A DNA stretch of 64,000 nt. It comes from Azoarcus olearius. Its GTDB lineage: Bacteria > Pseudomonadota > Gammaproteobacteria > Burkholderiales > Rhodocyclaceae. The notes below the pieces were generated by a model, which ran no database searches, was not told where the DNA came from, and saw only the letters and a program-made list of their open reading frames with translations. Positions 38,116 to 46,197 of this stretch are shown one piece after another (positions within the stretch are counted from its first letter, which is position 1; each line of letters begins with the position of its first letter). A program made the position numbers and the translations under genes. Where the stretch lies: the NCBI RefSeq assembly GCF_001682385.1, contig NZ_CP016210.1, forward strand, positions 4,387,752 through 4,451,751, written 5' to 3'.

Positions 38116-38897
38116 GAACCGATCAGCCCCGCGGTGGGCGAGCTGGGATCCGCTGAATAGAACTTGCGCGGCATGCGGCCGGCGAGGAAGGCCTCGCGGC
38201 CGGCCTCCACCGCCTTCTTCATCGCGCTCGCCATCAGCACCGGCTGGCCGGCGGCGGCGATCGCGGTGTTCATCAGCACGCCGTCGCAGCCCAGCTCCAT
38301 CGCGATCGCGGCGTCCGACGCGGTGCCGACGCCGGCATCCACCAGCACGGGCACCTTGGCATTGTCGATGATCAGGCGCAGGTTCCACGGATTGAGGATG
38401 CCCATGCCGGAGCCGATGAGGGACGCGAGCGGCATCACCGCGACGCAGCCGATTTCTTCCAGCATCTTGGCCTGGATGGGATCGTCGGCGCAGTACACCA
38501 TCACCTCGAAGCCGTCCTTGACCAGGGTTTCGGCGGCCTTCAGGGTTTCCGGCATGTTGGGGAACAGCGACTTGGGGTCACCCAGCACTTCGAGCTTGAC
38601 CAGCGCGTGGCCATCGAGCAGCTCGCGTGCCAGCCGCAGCGTGCGCACCGCGTCGTCGGCGGTGTAGCAGCCGGCGGTGTTGGGCAGGATGGTGAACTGG
38701 TCGGGCGGCAGCGCGTCGAGCAGGTTGGGCTCGTCGGCGTTCTGGCCGATGTTGGTGCGGCGGATCGCGACGGTGACGATTTCGGCGCCGCTGGCGTCGA
38801 TCGCGGCACGCGTTTCGGCGAAATCCTTGTACTTGCCGGTGCCGACCAGCAGCCGGGAGCGGTAGTGCTTGCCGGCGATCACCAGGGTGTCGTTCAT
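38112..38897 (-). CDS. thiG: Thiazole synthase ThiG
   Basis: The 261-residue protein has the Schiff-base Lys in [16 protein letters not shown], and [22 protein letters not shown] and [19 protein letters not shown]. It makes the thiazole moiety of thiamin from deoxyxylulose phosphate, dehydroglycine and ThiS thiocarboxylate. The ATG at 38897 (MNDTLVIAG) is preferred to an upstream in-frame start at 38918. thiS lies 54 bp upstream. Confidence 0.95.
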   Translation of the reverse strand: MNDTLVIAGKHYRSRLLVGTGKYKDFAETRAAIDASGAEIVTVAIRRTNIGQNADEPNLLDALPPDQFTILPNTAGCYTADDAVRTLRLARELLDGHALVKLEVLGDPKSLFPNMPETLKAAETLVKDGFEVMVYCADDPIQAKMLEEIGCVAVMPLASLIGSGMGILNPWNLRLIIDNAKVPVLVDAGVGTASDAAIAMELGCDGVLMNTAIAAAGQPVLMASAMKKAVEAGREAFLAGRMPRKFYSADPSSPTAGLIGS

Positions 38898-38951
38898 GGG
38901 TTCAACCTGCAAAGGCAAAGGGGATGGACGAAGACGATCCGCACCGGCGGC

Positions 38952-39155
38952 TCAGCCGCCGCCTACGGCCACCACGATCTCGAGCCGGTCGCCATCGGCC
39001 AGCGCGGTGTCGGCATGGCGCGCCCGCGGAACGATCTCGCCGTTGCGTTCGACTGCGAGGCGCTTGCCGGCGAGCTGGCGTTGTTCGAGCAGGGCGGCGA
39101 CGGTGAGGCCGGGCGCGAGTTCGGCGGGCTGGCCGTTGAGGATGACGCGGATCAT
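38952..39155 (-). CDS. thiS: Sulfur carrier protein ThiS
   Basis: The 67-residue ubiquitin-like protein [20 protein letters not shown] ends in VAVGGG; the terminal Gly-Gly is adenylated and thiocarboxylated to donate sulfur to ThiG. It begins about 200 bp from metX on the opposite strand, so its promoter must share this short region with the metX riboswitch. Confidence 0.93.
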   Translation of the reverse strand: MIRVILNGQPAELAPGLTVAALLEQRQLAGKRLAVERNGEIVPRARHADTALADGDRLEIVVAVGGG

Positions 39156-39206
39156 GCTGCGACGGAAAACGGAGAAGCGGGCAAGGATGTTATCACGCTG
39201 GGTGGT

Positions 39207-39235
39207 TTGACTTTTCCCCGGGGCGCGGCTAATTT
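39207..39235 (+). promoter_or_regulatory. Predicted metX promoter
   Basis: TTGACT (39207-39212), a 17-bp spacer and TAATTT (39230-39235) would start transcription near 39242, just before the SAM-II-like aptamer. The -10 is weak; support comes mainly from spacing and position. Confidence 0.5.
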
Positions 39236-39245
39236 TCCGCCACTT

Positions 39246-39300
39246 AGCGCCGATTTGAACCACAGCTTGCGGGCGCTCAATAAATCCGGCTAAAGCGAGG
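39246..39300 (+). ncRNA. SAM-II-type riboswitch aptamer
   Basis: The leader of metX has the SAM-II layout. P1 is formed by AGCGCC (39246-39251) and GGCGCT (39272-39277). The loop holds GATTTGAACC and TTGC, and the 3' segment has ATAAA, GCTAAA and a G-rich end, the conserved blocks of the SAM-II pseudoknot (GAUUU-AACC ... UUGC ... AUAAA ... GCUAAA ... GG). It lies directly before metX, the gene this class commonly controls. It should lower MetX and MetW when S-adenosylmethionine is high. Confidence 0.87.
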
Positions 39301-39303
39301 GCG

Positions 39304-39338
39304 ACCCAGTCCGCGTTTTCGAGCCGGCTGGGTTTTTT
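39304..39338 (+). terminator. Intrinsic terminator between the aptamer and metX
   Basis: ACCCAG-T-CCG pairs with CGG-CTGGGT (39304-39313 with 39325-39333) and is followed by a run of T (39333-39338). It begins three bases after the aptamer and ends 18 bp before the metX ATG. This suggests control by transcription attenuation. Confidence 0.75.
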
Positions 39339-39356
39339 GTTTTCCACGCACAGATC

Positions 39357-40484
39357 ATGACCGAACCCCAATCCGTCGGCACCGTGGCGCCGCAGACGGC
39401 CCACTTCGACGAGCCCTTGCCGCTGCGCAGCGGCGGCACGCTCGCCGGCTACGACCTGGTGTACGAAACCTATGGCCAGCTCAACGCCGCGCGCAGCAAT
39501 GCCGTGCTGGTCTGCCACGCGCTGTCGGGCTCCCACCATGTGGCGGGCGTCTATGCGGACGACCCGCGCAACGTCGGCTGGTGGGACAACCTGGTCGGCC
39601 CCGGCAAACCGCTCGATACGCGCAAGTTCTTCGTGATCGGGGTGAACAACCTCGGCGGCTGCTACGGCAGCACCGGCCCCGGCTCGGTCAATCCGGCCAC
39701 CGGGCGGCCGTGGGGCGCCGATTTCCCCTTCGTCACCGTCGAGGACTGGGTGGACGCGCAGGCGCGGCTCGCTGACCGCCTCGGCATCCAACGCTTCGCC
39801 GCGATCGTCGGCGGCAGCCTGGGCGGCATGCAGGCCCTGTCCTGGACGCTGCAGTACCCGGAGCGCGTCGGCCACGCTGCCGTCATCGCCTCGGCGCCCA
39901 AGCTCACCGCGCAGAACATCGCCTTCAACGAGGTCGCGCGCCAGGCCATCCTGACCGACCCGGATTTTCACGGGGGCCATTATTACGAGCACGGCGTGGT
40001 GCCGGCGCGCGGCCTGAAGCTGGCGCGCATGGTGGGCCACATCACCTATCTGTCGGACGACTCGATGGGTGAGAAATTCGGCCGCAGCCTGCGCCACGGC
40101 AAGGCGGTGTACAGCTACGACGTCGAGTTCGAGATCGAGTCCTACCTGCGCTACCAAGGCGACAAGTTCGCCGGCTACTTCGACGCCAACACCTACCTGC
40201 TGACGACCAAGACGCTGGACTATTTCGATCCGGCCTTCGAGCACGGCGGCAATCTCAACGCCGCGCTCGCCCGCGCCAGCGCCGACTTCCTGGTGGTGTC
40301 CTTCACCACCGACTGGCGCTTCTCGCCGGCACGCTCGCGCGAGATCGTCTATGCGTTGCTGCACAACCGGCGCAACGTCAGCTACGCGGAGATCGACTGC
40401 CCCGCCGGGCACGACTCCTTCCTGCTCGACGACCCGCAATACCACGCGCTGCTCAGCGCTTGGTTCGACCGCATCGAGGTGTAA
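39357..40484 (+). CDS. metX: Homoserine O-acyltransferase MetX
   Basis: The 375-residue alpha/beta hydrolase has the nucleophile Ser in [14 protein letters not shown], Asp in a family-typical place, and His in [14 protein letters not shown]. It acylates homoserine with acetyl- or succinyl-CoA, the first committed step of methionine synthesis; which acyl donor is used cannot be read here. No clear Shine-Dalgarno precedes the ATG at 39357. metW follows after 2 bp. Confidence 0.95.
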   Translation: MTEPQSVGTVAPQTAHFDEPLPLRSGGTLAGYDLVYETYGQLNAARSNAVLVCHALSGSHHVAGVYADDPRNVGWWDNLVGPGKPLDTRKFFVIGVNNLGGCYGSTGPGSVNPATGRPWGADFPFVTVEDWVDAQARLADRLGIQRFAAIVGGSLGGMQALSWTLQYPERVGHAAVIASAPKLTAQNIAFNEVARQAILTDPDFHGGHYYEHGVVPARGLKLARMVGHITYLSDDSMGEKFGRSLRHGKAVYSYDVEFEIESYLRYQGDKFAGYFDANTYLLTTKTLDYFDPAFEHGGNLNAALARASADFLVVSFTTDWRFSPARSREIVYALLHNRRNVSYAEIDCPAGHDSFLLDDPQYHALLSAWFDRIEV

Positions 40485-40486
40485 GG

Positions 40487-41074
40487 ATGGCGGCCTATCG
40501 CTACGACTACGACGTGATCGCCCAGTGGATCGCCCCCGGCGAGAAGGTACTGGACCTCGGCTGCGGCGACGGCAGCCTGCTCAAGCACCTGATCGCGGTG
40601 CGCCAGGTGCAGGGCTACGGCGTCGAGAACGATCCGGACAAGCTGATCGCGTGCGTGAAGAACGGCGTGAATGCGATCCAGGTGGACATGGAGAACGGTC
40701 TCTCGGGCTTCGAGGACGGCTTCTTCGACCATGTCATCATGAGCCTGTCGCTGCAGGCGATGCAGAACACCCAGGGCATCCTGGCGGAAATGCTGCGCGT
40801 GGGGCGCGAGGCGGTGGTGAGCTTTCCCAACTTCGGCTACTGGCGCCACCGCCAGAGCATCCTCAACGGCCGCATGCCGGTGTCCGAAAGCCTGCCGCAC
40901 CAGTGGTTCAACACCCCCAACGTGCGCTTCTTCACGATCGCCGACTTCGATGCGCTGTGCGAGATGAACGGCATCGCGGTGCGCGAGCGGCTTGCCTTCG
41001 ACGAAGGCAAGCTGGTACTGGACGAACCGAACTTCCTCGCCAGCGTCGCGGTATATCGGCTGGGGCGCGACTAG
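40487..41074 (+). CDS. metW: Methionine biosynthesis protein MetW
   Basis: The 195-residue SAM-methyltransferase-fold protein has [15 protein letters not shown] and [13 protein letters not shown], characteristic of MetW. It is always paired with metX and needed for its activity in several proteobacteria. The TAAGGATG junction gives a ribosome-binding AAGG within the metX stop, so the two are coupled. Confidence 0.94.
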   Translation: MAAYRYDYDVIAQWIAPGEKVLDLGCGDGSLLKHLIAVRQVQGYGVENDPDKLIACVKNGVNAIQVDMENGLSGFEDGFFDHVIMSLSLQAMQNTQGILAEMLRVGREAVVSFPNFGYWRHRQSILNGRMPVSESLPHQWFNTPNVRFFTIADFDALCEMNGIAVRERLAFDEGKLVLDEPNFLASVAVYRLGRD

Positions 41075-41089
41075 CGCCGCGTCCCGCCT

Positions 41090-41893
41090 TCAGGCGGGCA
41101 GCACGCGTTCGCCGCGGCGAAAGGCATCGGCGAAACGGTCGAGGCCATGACTGCCGCCGTTGACGAGACGCCGCGCGGCCCCGAGATCGTCTGCCACCAA
41201 CGCGCGCTTGATCAGCGCCTCCTTGTCCGCCAGGAAGGCCGCCAGCAGGTCACCGGCGACGGCGGGCTCGGAGGCGTCCTCCGGTTCATCAACAAGACGG
41301 CTTCCCATCCCGAGCACGTCGCCGTAGCGCGCGTAGTTGAAACGCCCTGTGAGCTGGACGTAGCCGCGCCCGCGGTAACGCTCGCCGTCCGGCGCGCCCT
41401 GGTTGCCGAGGTCGCGCCGGCGGTCGTAGAGATCGAAGGGATGGCCGCGCGGCGAGGTATTGAAGCGCGAGCAACCCTCGGCCACCGGCTCGAAACACTC
41501 CGCCTCGGCGCGAATGGTCGCCAGCGCCATCAGGACCATCGGGCGGTCGGTGAGTCCACGCGCCCGCAGCGCGGCACATACGCCCGGCAGGTTGCGGCGG
41601 ATATTGCCCACCGGCGTGCAGGGGAACATTTCCGATACCGCCTCGACGCTGACGCCGGGAATCACGTCGGGCCACGCATCCTTCACGGTGGCGAGCCCGA
41701 GCGACTTCAGCGTGCGCGGCCCGGCGATACCGTCCGGCAACAGGCCTTCGCTCCATTGATAGGCCAGCACCGCGGCCTCGGTGCCGCCGCCAAACAGGCC
41801 GTCGATCAGGCCGGGATCAAAGCCGCATTCCAGCAGCCGCCTCTGCAGGCGCTCGACCGCCGCGCCGCTTGCACCCCTCTTCAGCACCGCCAT
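41090..41893 (-). CDS. Peptidoglycan-binding GH19-type lysozyme
   Basis: The 267-residue protein has an N-terminal peptidoglycan-binding repeat (GASGAAVERLQRRLLECGFDPG, DGLFGGGTEAAVLAYQ, DGIAGPRTLKSLG; about residues 1-68) and a chitinase/lysozyme-like domain (MALATIRAEAECFEPVAEG with a probable catalytic Glu, YRGRGYVQLTGRFNYARYG). It lacks a signal peptide, so release would need holin, lysis or another route. Such genes can be phage endolysin relics, but no phage gene is adjacent. It is convergent with metW. Confidence 0.82.
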   Translation of the reverse strand: MAVLKRGASGAAVERLQRRLLECGFDPGLIDGLFGGGTEAAVLAYQWSEGLLPDGIAGPRTLKSLGLATVKDAWPDVIPGVSVEAVSEMFPCTPVGNIRRNLPGVCAALRARGLTDRPMVLMALATIRAEAECFEPVAEGCSRFNTSPRGHPFDLYDRRRDLGNQGAPDGERYRGRGYVQLTGRFNYARYGDVLGMGSRLVDEPEDASEPAVAGDLLAAFLADKEALIKRALVADDLGAARRLVNGGSHGLDRFADAFRRGERVLPA

Positions 41894-42067
41894 CGCCCCG
41901 CCCTCCCCGGTTCGCGGCTGCGCCGCGTGAACCCACTATAGGCGAGCACCGCGCGCATTTCATGCGAGAGGCATCCTCGTCCGGCGCCCCGGGAAGCGGG
42001 GTCGCCAATGCCGCCGGGGCGGCCCGGACAGACGGCAGGATCACAGCCCGAGAGGGCGAATGGCGGC

Positions 42068-42385
42068 TCAGCCGACAGTGAAACCCGGCACGTCGATACG
42101 GATCACCGGCCGGTCGAGCACGACGGCGGCGGCGGTGACGAAGGCACGCGCCCAATCGCCGGCCTGAGCGAAGCGGGACTCGCCCCCGTACTTGGCGACA
42201 TTGAGCACCATGTCGAGGACCAGGATCTTCCCCATCGGGTTGGACGGCGAGCACTCGAGCGCGTCGAACTCCGCCGCGAGCCAGGCGCGCGCGTCGTCCT
42301 TGCGCAGCGCCGCGGCCTCCTGCTCGCTCACGGTGAATTCGTATTCACGATCGGCACCAAAGGCCACGATCACGACGTGCGGCAT
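42068..42385 (-). CDS. Hypothetical protein (105 aa)
   Basis: I do not recognise this protein. It starts MPHVVIVAFGADREYEFTVS and ends VIRIDVPGFTVG; it is soluble, with no cysteine cluster or membrane segment. AGGAGACCCGCC precedes the ATG on the minus strand, which supports real translation. It lies alone between the GH19 gene and a divergent permease. Confidence 0.7.
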   Translation of the reverse strand: MPHVVIVAFGADREYEFTVSEQEAAALRKDDARAWLAAEFDALECSPSNPMGKILVLDMVLNVAKYGGESRFAQAGDWARAFVTAAAVVLDRPVIRIDVPGFTVG

Positions 42386-42636
42386 GGCGGGTCTCCTCCT
42401 TTGGTCTGGACTTGTTATGGGCCGCATTCTTCGCGCCCGCGCCCTCGGCGCGCAAGAAAGGTATCGAATTGTGAAGCCGCCCTGCCCGGCGGCGAGGGCG
42501 CCGATCTGGGATAATCCGCGGACTTTTTGCCCGGGAATTCCGCCGTGCCCCGTTCCGCCGCCACGCCGCTCGCTCCACCTGTTGCCCTGCCCGCCTGCCT
42601 CCCCGGCCGGGCTGGCGAGCCCCGGGAGCAGTTCCG
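42386..42636. other. Intergenic region, no gene seen
   Basis: This 251-bp divergent gap between the 105-residue hypothetical gene and the ampG-like gene must carry both promoters. I could not place them confidently. Confidence 0.5.
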
Positions 42637-44157
42637 GTGACCGCTCATACGCTGGGCCGCGGCTGGCGCCTGTTCGCGATCCTGGTGCTCGGCTTCGCGT
42701 CCGGCCTGCCGCTCGCCCTCACCGGGCAGGCGATGCAGGCCTGGCTGACGGTGGATGGCGTCGATATCGCCACCATCGGCTTCTTCGGCCTCGTGGGGGT
42801 GCCCTACACGTTCAAGTTCCTGTGGGCACCACTGATGGACCGCTTCGAACCGCCGCTGCTCGGCCGCCGCCGTGGCTGGCTGGTGGTGACACAACTCGCG
42901 CTGGCAGCGCTGCTGTGGTGGATGGGCAGCCTGTCGCCGAGCGCCGCGCCAGAGCTGTTCGCGATCGCCGCACTGCTGGTGGCCTTCCTGTCGGCCTCGC
43001 AGGACGTCGTCGTCGACGCCTACCGCACCGACCTGCTGCCCGAGGAGGAGCGCGGCCTCGGCGCATCGGTGCACGTGTTCGCCTACCGGCTGGCGATGAT
43101 CACGTCCGGCGGCATCGCGCTGATCTGGGCCGGGCAGTGGCAGTCCTGGCCGCGGGTCTATCACAGCATGGCAGCGATCATGCTGGGCTGTGCCGTGCTG
43201 TCGCTGCTGACCTTGCCGCGCGTGGCAAGCCACCTGCGCGCGCTCGACTCCGACCCCGCGCGCGAATTGCGCGGCTTCGTCGCGATGCTCGCCGGGCTTG
43301 CCGTGGGTTATCTCGCCGCCCACCACCTGCTGAAGCTCGCCGGCCTCGACCCGGACGATCCCAACCGCTGGATCCAGCTGCTGTTCGTGCTGATGGAAAT
43401 CGCGGCGGCGCTGCCACTCGCCTACCTCGCGGCGCGGCGCGCCGGTTTCGAAACCCTGAACCGCTCGCTGTCGAGCTATTTCGCCCAGCGCGGCGCGGCC
43501 GCCTTCCTGGCGCTGATCATCCTGTACAAGCTGGGCGACGCCTTCGCGGGCAGCCTGACCACGCCCTTCCTGATCAAGGGCATGGGGTTCAGCCAGGAGG
43601 AAGTGGGAATCGCGAACAAGGTGATCGGCCTGTGGCTGACCATCCTCGGTGCCTTCATCGGCGGGCTGATCATGACCCGGCTCGCGCTCTATCGCTCGCT
43701 GCTGCTGTTCGGCGTGCTGCAACTGGTATCCAACTTCGGCTTCTACCTGCTGGCCGAACTCGGCCGCGGCGCCTGGGGCGCGGTCGACCTGCCGGCTTTC
43801 GACTGGGGCATCGTCGCACTCGATAGGCCCACCCAGCTGGACGGCCTGCTGCTCACGGTGATTGCGGGCGAGAACATTTCCGGCGGCATGGGCACCGTCG
43901 CCTTCATCGCGCTGCTGATGGCGCTGTGCAACCAGCGCTTTACCGCCACGCATTACGCCCTGCTGTCCGCATTCGCGGCGGTCGGCCGGATCTACGTCAG
44001 CCCGCTCTCCGGCGTGCTGTCGGCGAGCATCGGGTGGCCGTCGTTCTTCCTGTTTTCCATCGTCGTCGCGGTGCCCGGCGTCGCGATGGTATGGCTGCAG
44101 CGCGACGCCCTCGCGGCGCTCGGCCGCCCCGCCGTTCCCGCCGGTGCCGACGACTAG
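42637..44157 (+). CDS. ampG: AmpG-family muropeptide permease
   Basis: The 506-residue MFS protein has about 12-14 membrane helices, the RRRG loop of the family (PPLLGRRRGWL), and VAFLSASQDVVVDAYRTDLLPEEERG, the AmpG signature. It imports GlcNAc-anhydroMurNAc peptides for cell-wall recycling. The GTG start at 42637 follows GGGAG at a 9-base spacing. The protein is longer at its C-terminus than minimal MFS proteins, as for E. coli AmpG. Confidence 0.9.
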   Translation: MTAHTLGRGWRLFAILVLGFASGLPLALTGQAMQAWLTVDGVDIATIGFFGLVGVPYTFKFLWAPLMDRFEPPLLGRRRGWLVVTQLALAALLWWMGSLSPSAAPELFAIAALLVAFLSASQDVVVDAYRTDLLPEEERGLGASVHVFAYRLAMITSGGIALIWAGQWQSWPRVYHSMAAIMLGCAVLSLLTLPRVASHLRALDSDPARELRGFVAMLAGLAVGYLAAHHLLKLAGLDPDDPNRWIQLLFVLMEIAAALPLAYLAARRAGFETLNRSLSSYFAQRGAAAFLALIILYKLGDAFAGSLTTPFLIKGMGFSQEEVGIANKVIGLWLTILGAFIGGLIMTRLALYRSLLLFGVLQLVSNFGFYLLAELGRGAWGAVDLPAFDWGIVALDRPTQLDGLLLTVIAGENISGGMGTVAFIALLMALCNQRFTATHYALLSAFAAVGRIYVSPLSGVLSASIGWPSFFLFSIVVAVPGVAMVWLQRDALAALGRPAVPAGADD

Positions 44158-44193
44158 CCGCGCCACTTTCCACCGTTCTCCAGCCCTTCACCG

Positions 44194-44916
44194 ATGACCG
44201 CAGCCTCCCTCGTCAACGCCGCCCGCACGCTCTCTGAACAGGTCGACAGCCTGCATTTCGCCCCCCCGGTCAGCCACGTCTACAACCCGCTCGGCTACGC
44301 CTGGGACATCCACCGGGCGTACCTGGAACGGTATGGCGAAGGACGCAAGCGGGTGATCTTCCTCGGCATGAACCCCGGGCCCTTCGGCATGGCGCAGATC
44401 GGTGTGCCCTTCGGCGAAATCGCCACTGCGCGCGACTGGCTGGGGCTGGCCGGCGCAGTGGGACAACCCGCGCAGGTCAATCCCAAGCGCCCGGTGGAAG
44501 GTTTCGACTGCGCCCGCTCGGAAGTCAGCGGCCAGCGCCTGTGGGGCTTGTTCCGCAGCCGCTTCAACACCCCGGCCGCCTTCTTCGCCGACCATTTCGT
44601 CGTCAACTACTGTCCGCTCGCATTCTTCGACCACGGCCGCAACCTGACCCCCGACAAGCTTCCCGCCGGCGAGCAGCGCCCCTTGCTGGCCGCGTGCGAC
44701 GCGCACCTGCGCGCGGTAACGCAGGCGCTGGAGCCGGAATGGGTGATCGGGGTCGGCGCCTGGGCGGAAAAGCGGGCTGCCGAGGCGCTTGCCGGCCTCC
44801 CCGTCAAGCTCGGACGCATCCTGCACCCCAGCCCCGCCAGCCCCGCCGCGAACCGTGGCTGGGCGGAGGCGGCGACGCGCCAGCTCGAGCAGCTCGGGAT
44901 CTGGAGTGCGACATGA
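44194..44916 (+). CDS. SMUG1-type uracil-DNA glycosylase
   Basis: The 240-residue protein contains GMNPGPFGMAQIGVPFGE, the SMUG1 active-site motif, and HPSPASPAANRGW, its second loop. It removes uracil and related bases from DNA. SMUG1 is mainly animal but occurs in scattered bacteria such as Geobacter and Azoarcus relatives. It starts 36 bp after the permease gene. Its stop overlaps an ATG in frame with the following carbonic anhydrase. Confidence 0.9.
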   Translation: MTAASLVNAARTLSEQVDSLHFAPPVSHVYNPLGYAWDIHRAYLERYGEGRKRVIFLGMNPGPFGMAQIGVPFGEIATARDWLGLAGAVGQPAQVNPKRPVEGFDCARSEVSGQRLWGLFRSRFNTPAAFFADHFVVNYCPLAFFDHGRNLTPDKLPAGEQRPLLAACDAHLRAVTQALEPEWVIGVGAWAEKRAAEALAGLPVKLGRILHPSPASPAANRGWAEAATRQLEQLGIWSAT

Positions 44917-45030
44917 AAGCACGGACAAAGTCGCCCTTGCCCAAGGCCGCCGCGCCCCGCGGGAGCGGAAAAACCGCGCCGGCGGCTGCCGGCGCCTCGC
45001 GGCGCAAGCGCTTGACGGCGAATGTCCCGG

Positions 45031-45059
45031 CTGACAAGGCGGTCTCTATTATTCATAAT
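45031..45059 (+). promoter_or_regulatory. Promoter of the carbonic anhydrase gene
   Basis: CTGACA (45031-45036), a 17-bp spacer and CATAAT (45054-45059) match the sigma-70 consensus at 10 of 12 positions, in a locally AT-rich patch. The start would be near 45066, so transcripts from here begin downstream of the ATG at 44913 and favour translation from 45087. Confidence 0.7.
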
Positions 45060-45086
45060 TATGGAAACCCTGCCCGGCCCACACAG

Positions 45087-45758
45087 ATGCAAACGACCCC
45101 GAATACCCCCGACATCCAGCTACTGTTCGACAACAACAAAGCCTGGTCCGAACGCATGCATGGTGAAGATCCCGAGTACTTCACCCGGCTCGCCAACCAG
45201 CAAACACCCGAATACCTCTGGATCGGCTGCTCCGACAGCCGCGTTCCCGCCAACCAGATCATCGGCCTCGCCCCGGGTGAGGTCTTCGTCCACCGCAACG
45301 TCGCCAACGTCGTGGTGCACACCGACCTCAACGCCCTCTCGGTGATCCAGTACGCCGTGGATGTGCTGCGCGTGAAACACATCCTGGTGGTCGGTCACTA
45401 CGGCTGCGGCGGGGTGAAGGCAGCGCTGAACAACAACCGCCTCGGCCTGATCGACAACTGGCTGCGCCATGTGCAGGACGTCCGCGACCTGCACGAAGCC
45501 ACGCTGGCGCAGATCGAAGACCCCAACCTGCGGGTCGACCGGCTGTGCGAATTCAATGCCATGCAGCAGGTCGTCAACATCTGCCAGACCTCGGTGCTGC
45601 GCGAAGCCTGGGCCCGTGGGCAGAAGGTGAATGTGCACGCCTGGTGCTACGGCCTCAAGGACGGGCTGGTGCACGACCTCGGCATCGACGCGGGCAGCCG
45701 CGACGAGGCGCTCGAACAGTACCGCCAGGCGGTCAGCCAGGTCCGCGACAGCGTCTGA
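45087..45758 (+). CDS. can: Beta-class carbonic anhydrase
   Basis: The 223-residue protein has the zinc ligands in LWIGCSDSRVPANQI and VVGHYGCGGV, and LFDNNKAWSERMHGEDPEYF at the start, like E. coli Can. It interconverts CO2 and bicarbonate. The ATG at 45087 is chosen because homologues begin here and a good promoter lies just upstream. The frame stays open back to an ATG at 44913, which would add 58 Lys/Ala/Pro-rich residues and overlap the glycosylase stop. Confidence 0.93.
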   Translation: MQTTPNTPDIQLLFDNNKAWSERMHGEDPEYFTRLANQQTPEYLWIGCSDSRVPANQIIGLAPGEVFVHRNVANVVVHTDLNALSVIQYAVDVLRVKHILVVGHYGCGGVKAALNNNRLGLIDNWLRHVQDVRDLHEATLAQIEDPNLRVDRLCEFNAMQQVVNICQTSVLREAWARGQKVNVHAWCYGLKDGLVHDLGIDAGSRDEALEQYRQAVSQVRDSV

Positions 45759-46043
45759 GCTGTCTTGCGACGGGCGTCGCGGCTGCCGCACGACGCCCAC
45801 GTCCCGCCCGAGGCTCCCCCCCGTCAGGGAGGCGCGAGGCTCGCGCACGGCGCGCCTTGCTCCGCGCCCCGGCCGCCCGCATACCCGGTCCCCGCCCCGT
45901 TTTTCTGTTCCACCCTTGGGTTTCGCGCCAGCGTGCGGGTTTTCCCGTACCCACATTGCGCGTTGCAACAACGTGTCACGTTTGCGGCCTTGCCTCTGAA
46001 ACCCGCCAACGGAAGTGAAGTTGATCGGTCCATAAAAACATTT
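45759..46043. other. Non-coding region downstream of can
   Basis: No credible gene was found. A short palindrome CGTTG-CAA-CAACG lies near 45961-45973. The sequence loses the coding-type GC pattern toward 46020-46090. Confidence 0.5.
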
Positions 46044-46157
46044 GCTGAGCCGGCTGTTGCATTGCAACATCCGCTCAGCTATTCTTTGAACCGTCTCCTC
46101 CACCCTCCTCCTTTGGTGTGGATTTGCCCAGGCACCCAGTGCCTGGGCTTTTTCTTT
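46044..46157 (+). ncRNA. Candidate small RNA with C/U-rich anti-Shine-Dalgarno segment
   Basis: Three parts follow one another. First, an interrupted inverted repeat with arms GCTGAGC (46044-46050) / GCTCAGC (46073-46079) and TGTTGCA-T-TGCAACA inside. Second, a single-stranded-looking stretch with CTCCTCCACCCTCCTCC (46095-46111). Third, a perfect terminator. A weak promoter TTGCAT-17-TATTCT (46057-46085) could give a short transcript of about 65 nt from about 46092; a longer transcript would include the first hairpin. The C-rich part could pair with ribosome-binding sites. No homologue is recognised. Confidence 0.45.
46126..46157 (+). terminator. Strong Rho-independent terminator
   Basis: GCCCAGGCAC and GTGCCTGGGC form a perfect 10-bp stem with a CCA loop (46126-46148), followed by TTTTTCTTTT on the plus strand. 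It is nearly 370 bp past the can stop, which is why a separate short transcript is suspected. On the minus strand it is not followed by T, so it does not serve priA. Confidence 0.9.
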
Positions 46158-46197
46158 TCCGGCCGGCGAAAACGTTCGACCCGCGAAAACCCAGCGC

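Noticed and set aside
35191..38160. Long plus-strand frame opposite sppA and trmB
   Set aside because: It is a shadow of well-defined minus-strand genes.
41081..41097. CCCGCCTTCAGGCGGG hairpin as a metW terminator
   Set aside because: There is no T run on either strand and it enters the GH19 coding end; it may be chance in GC-rich DNA.
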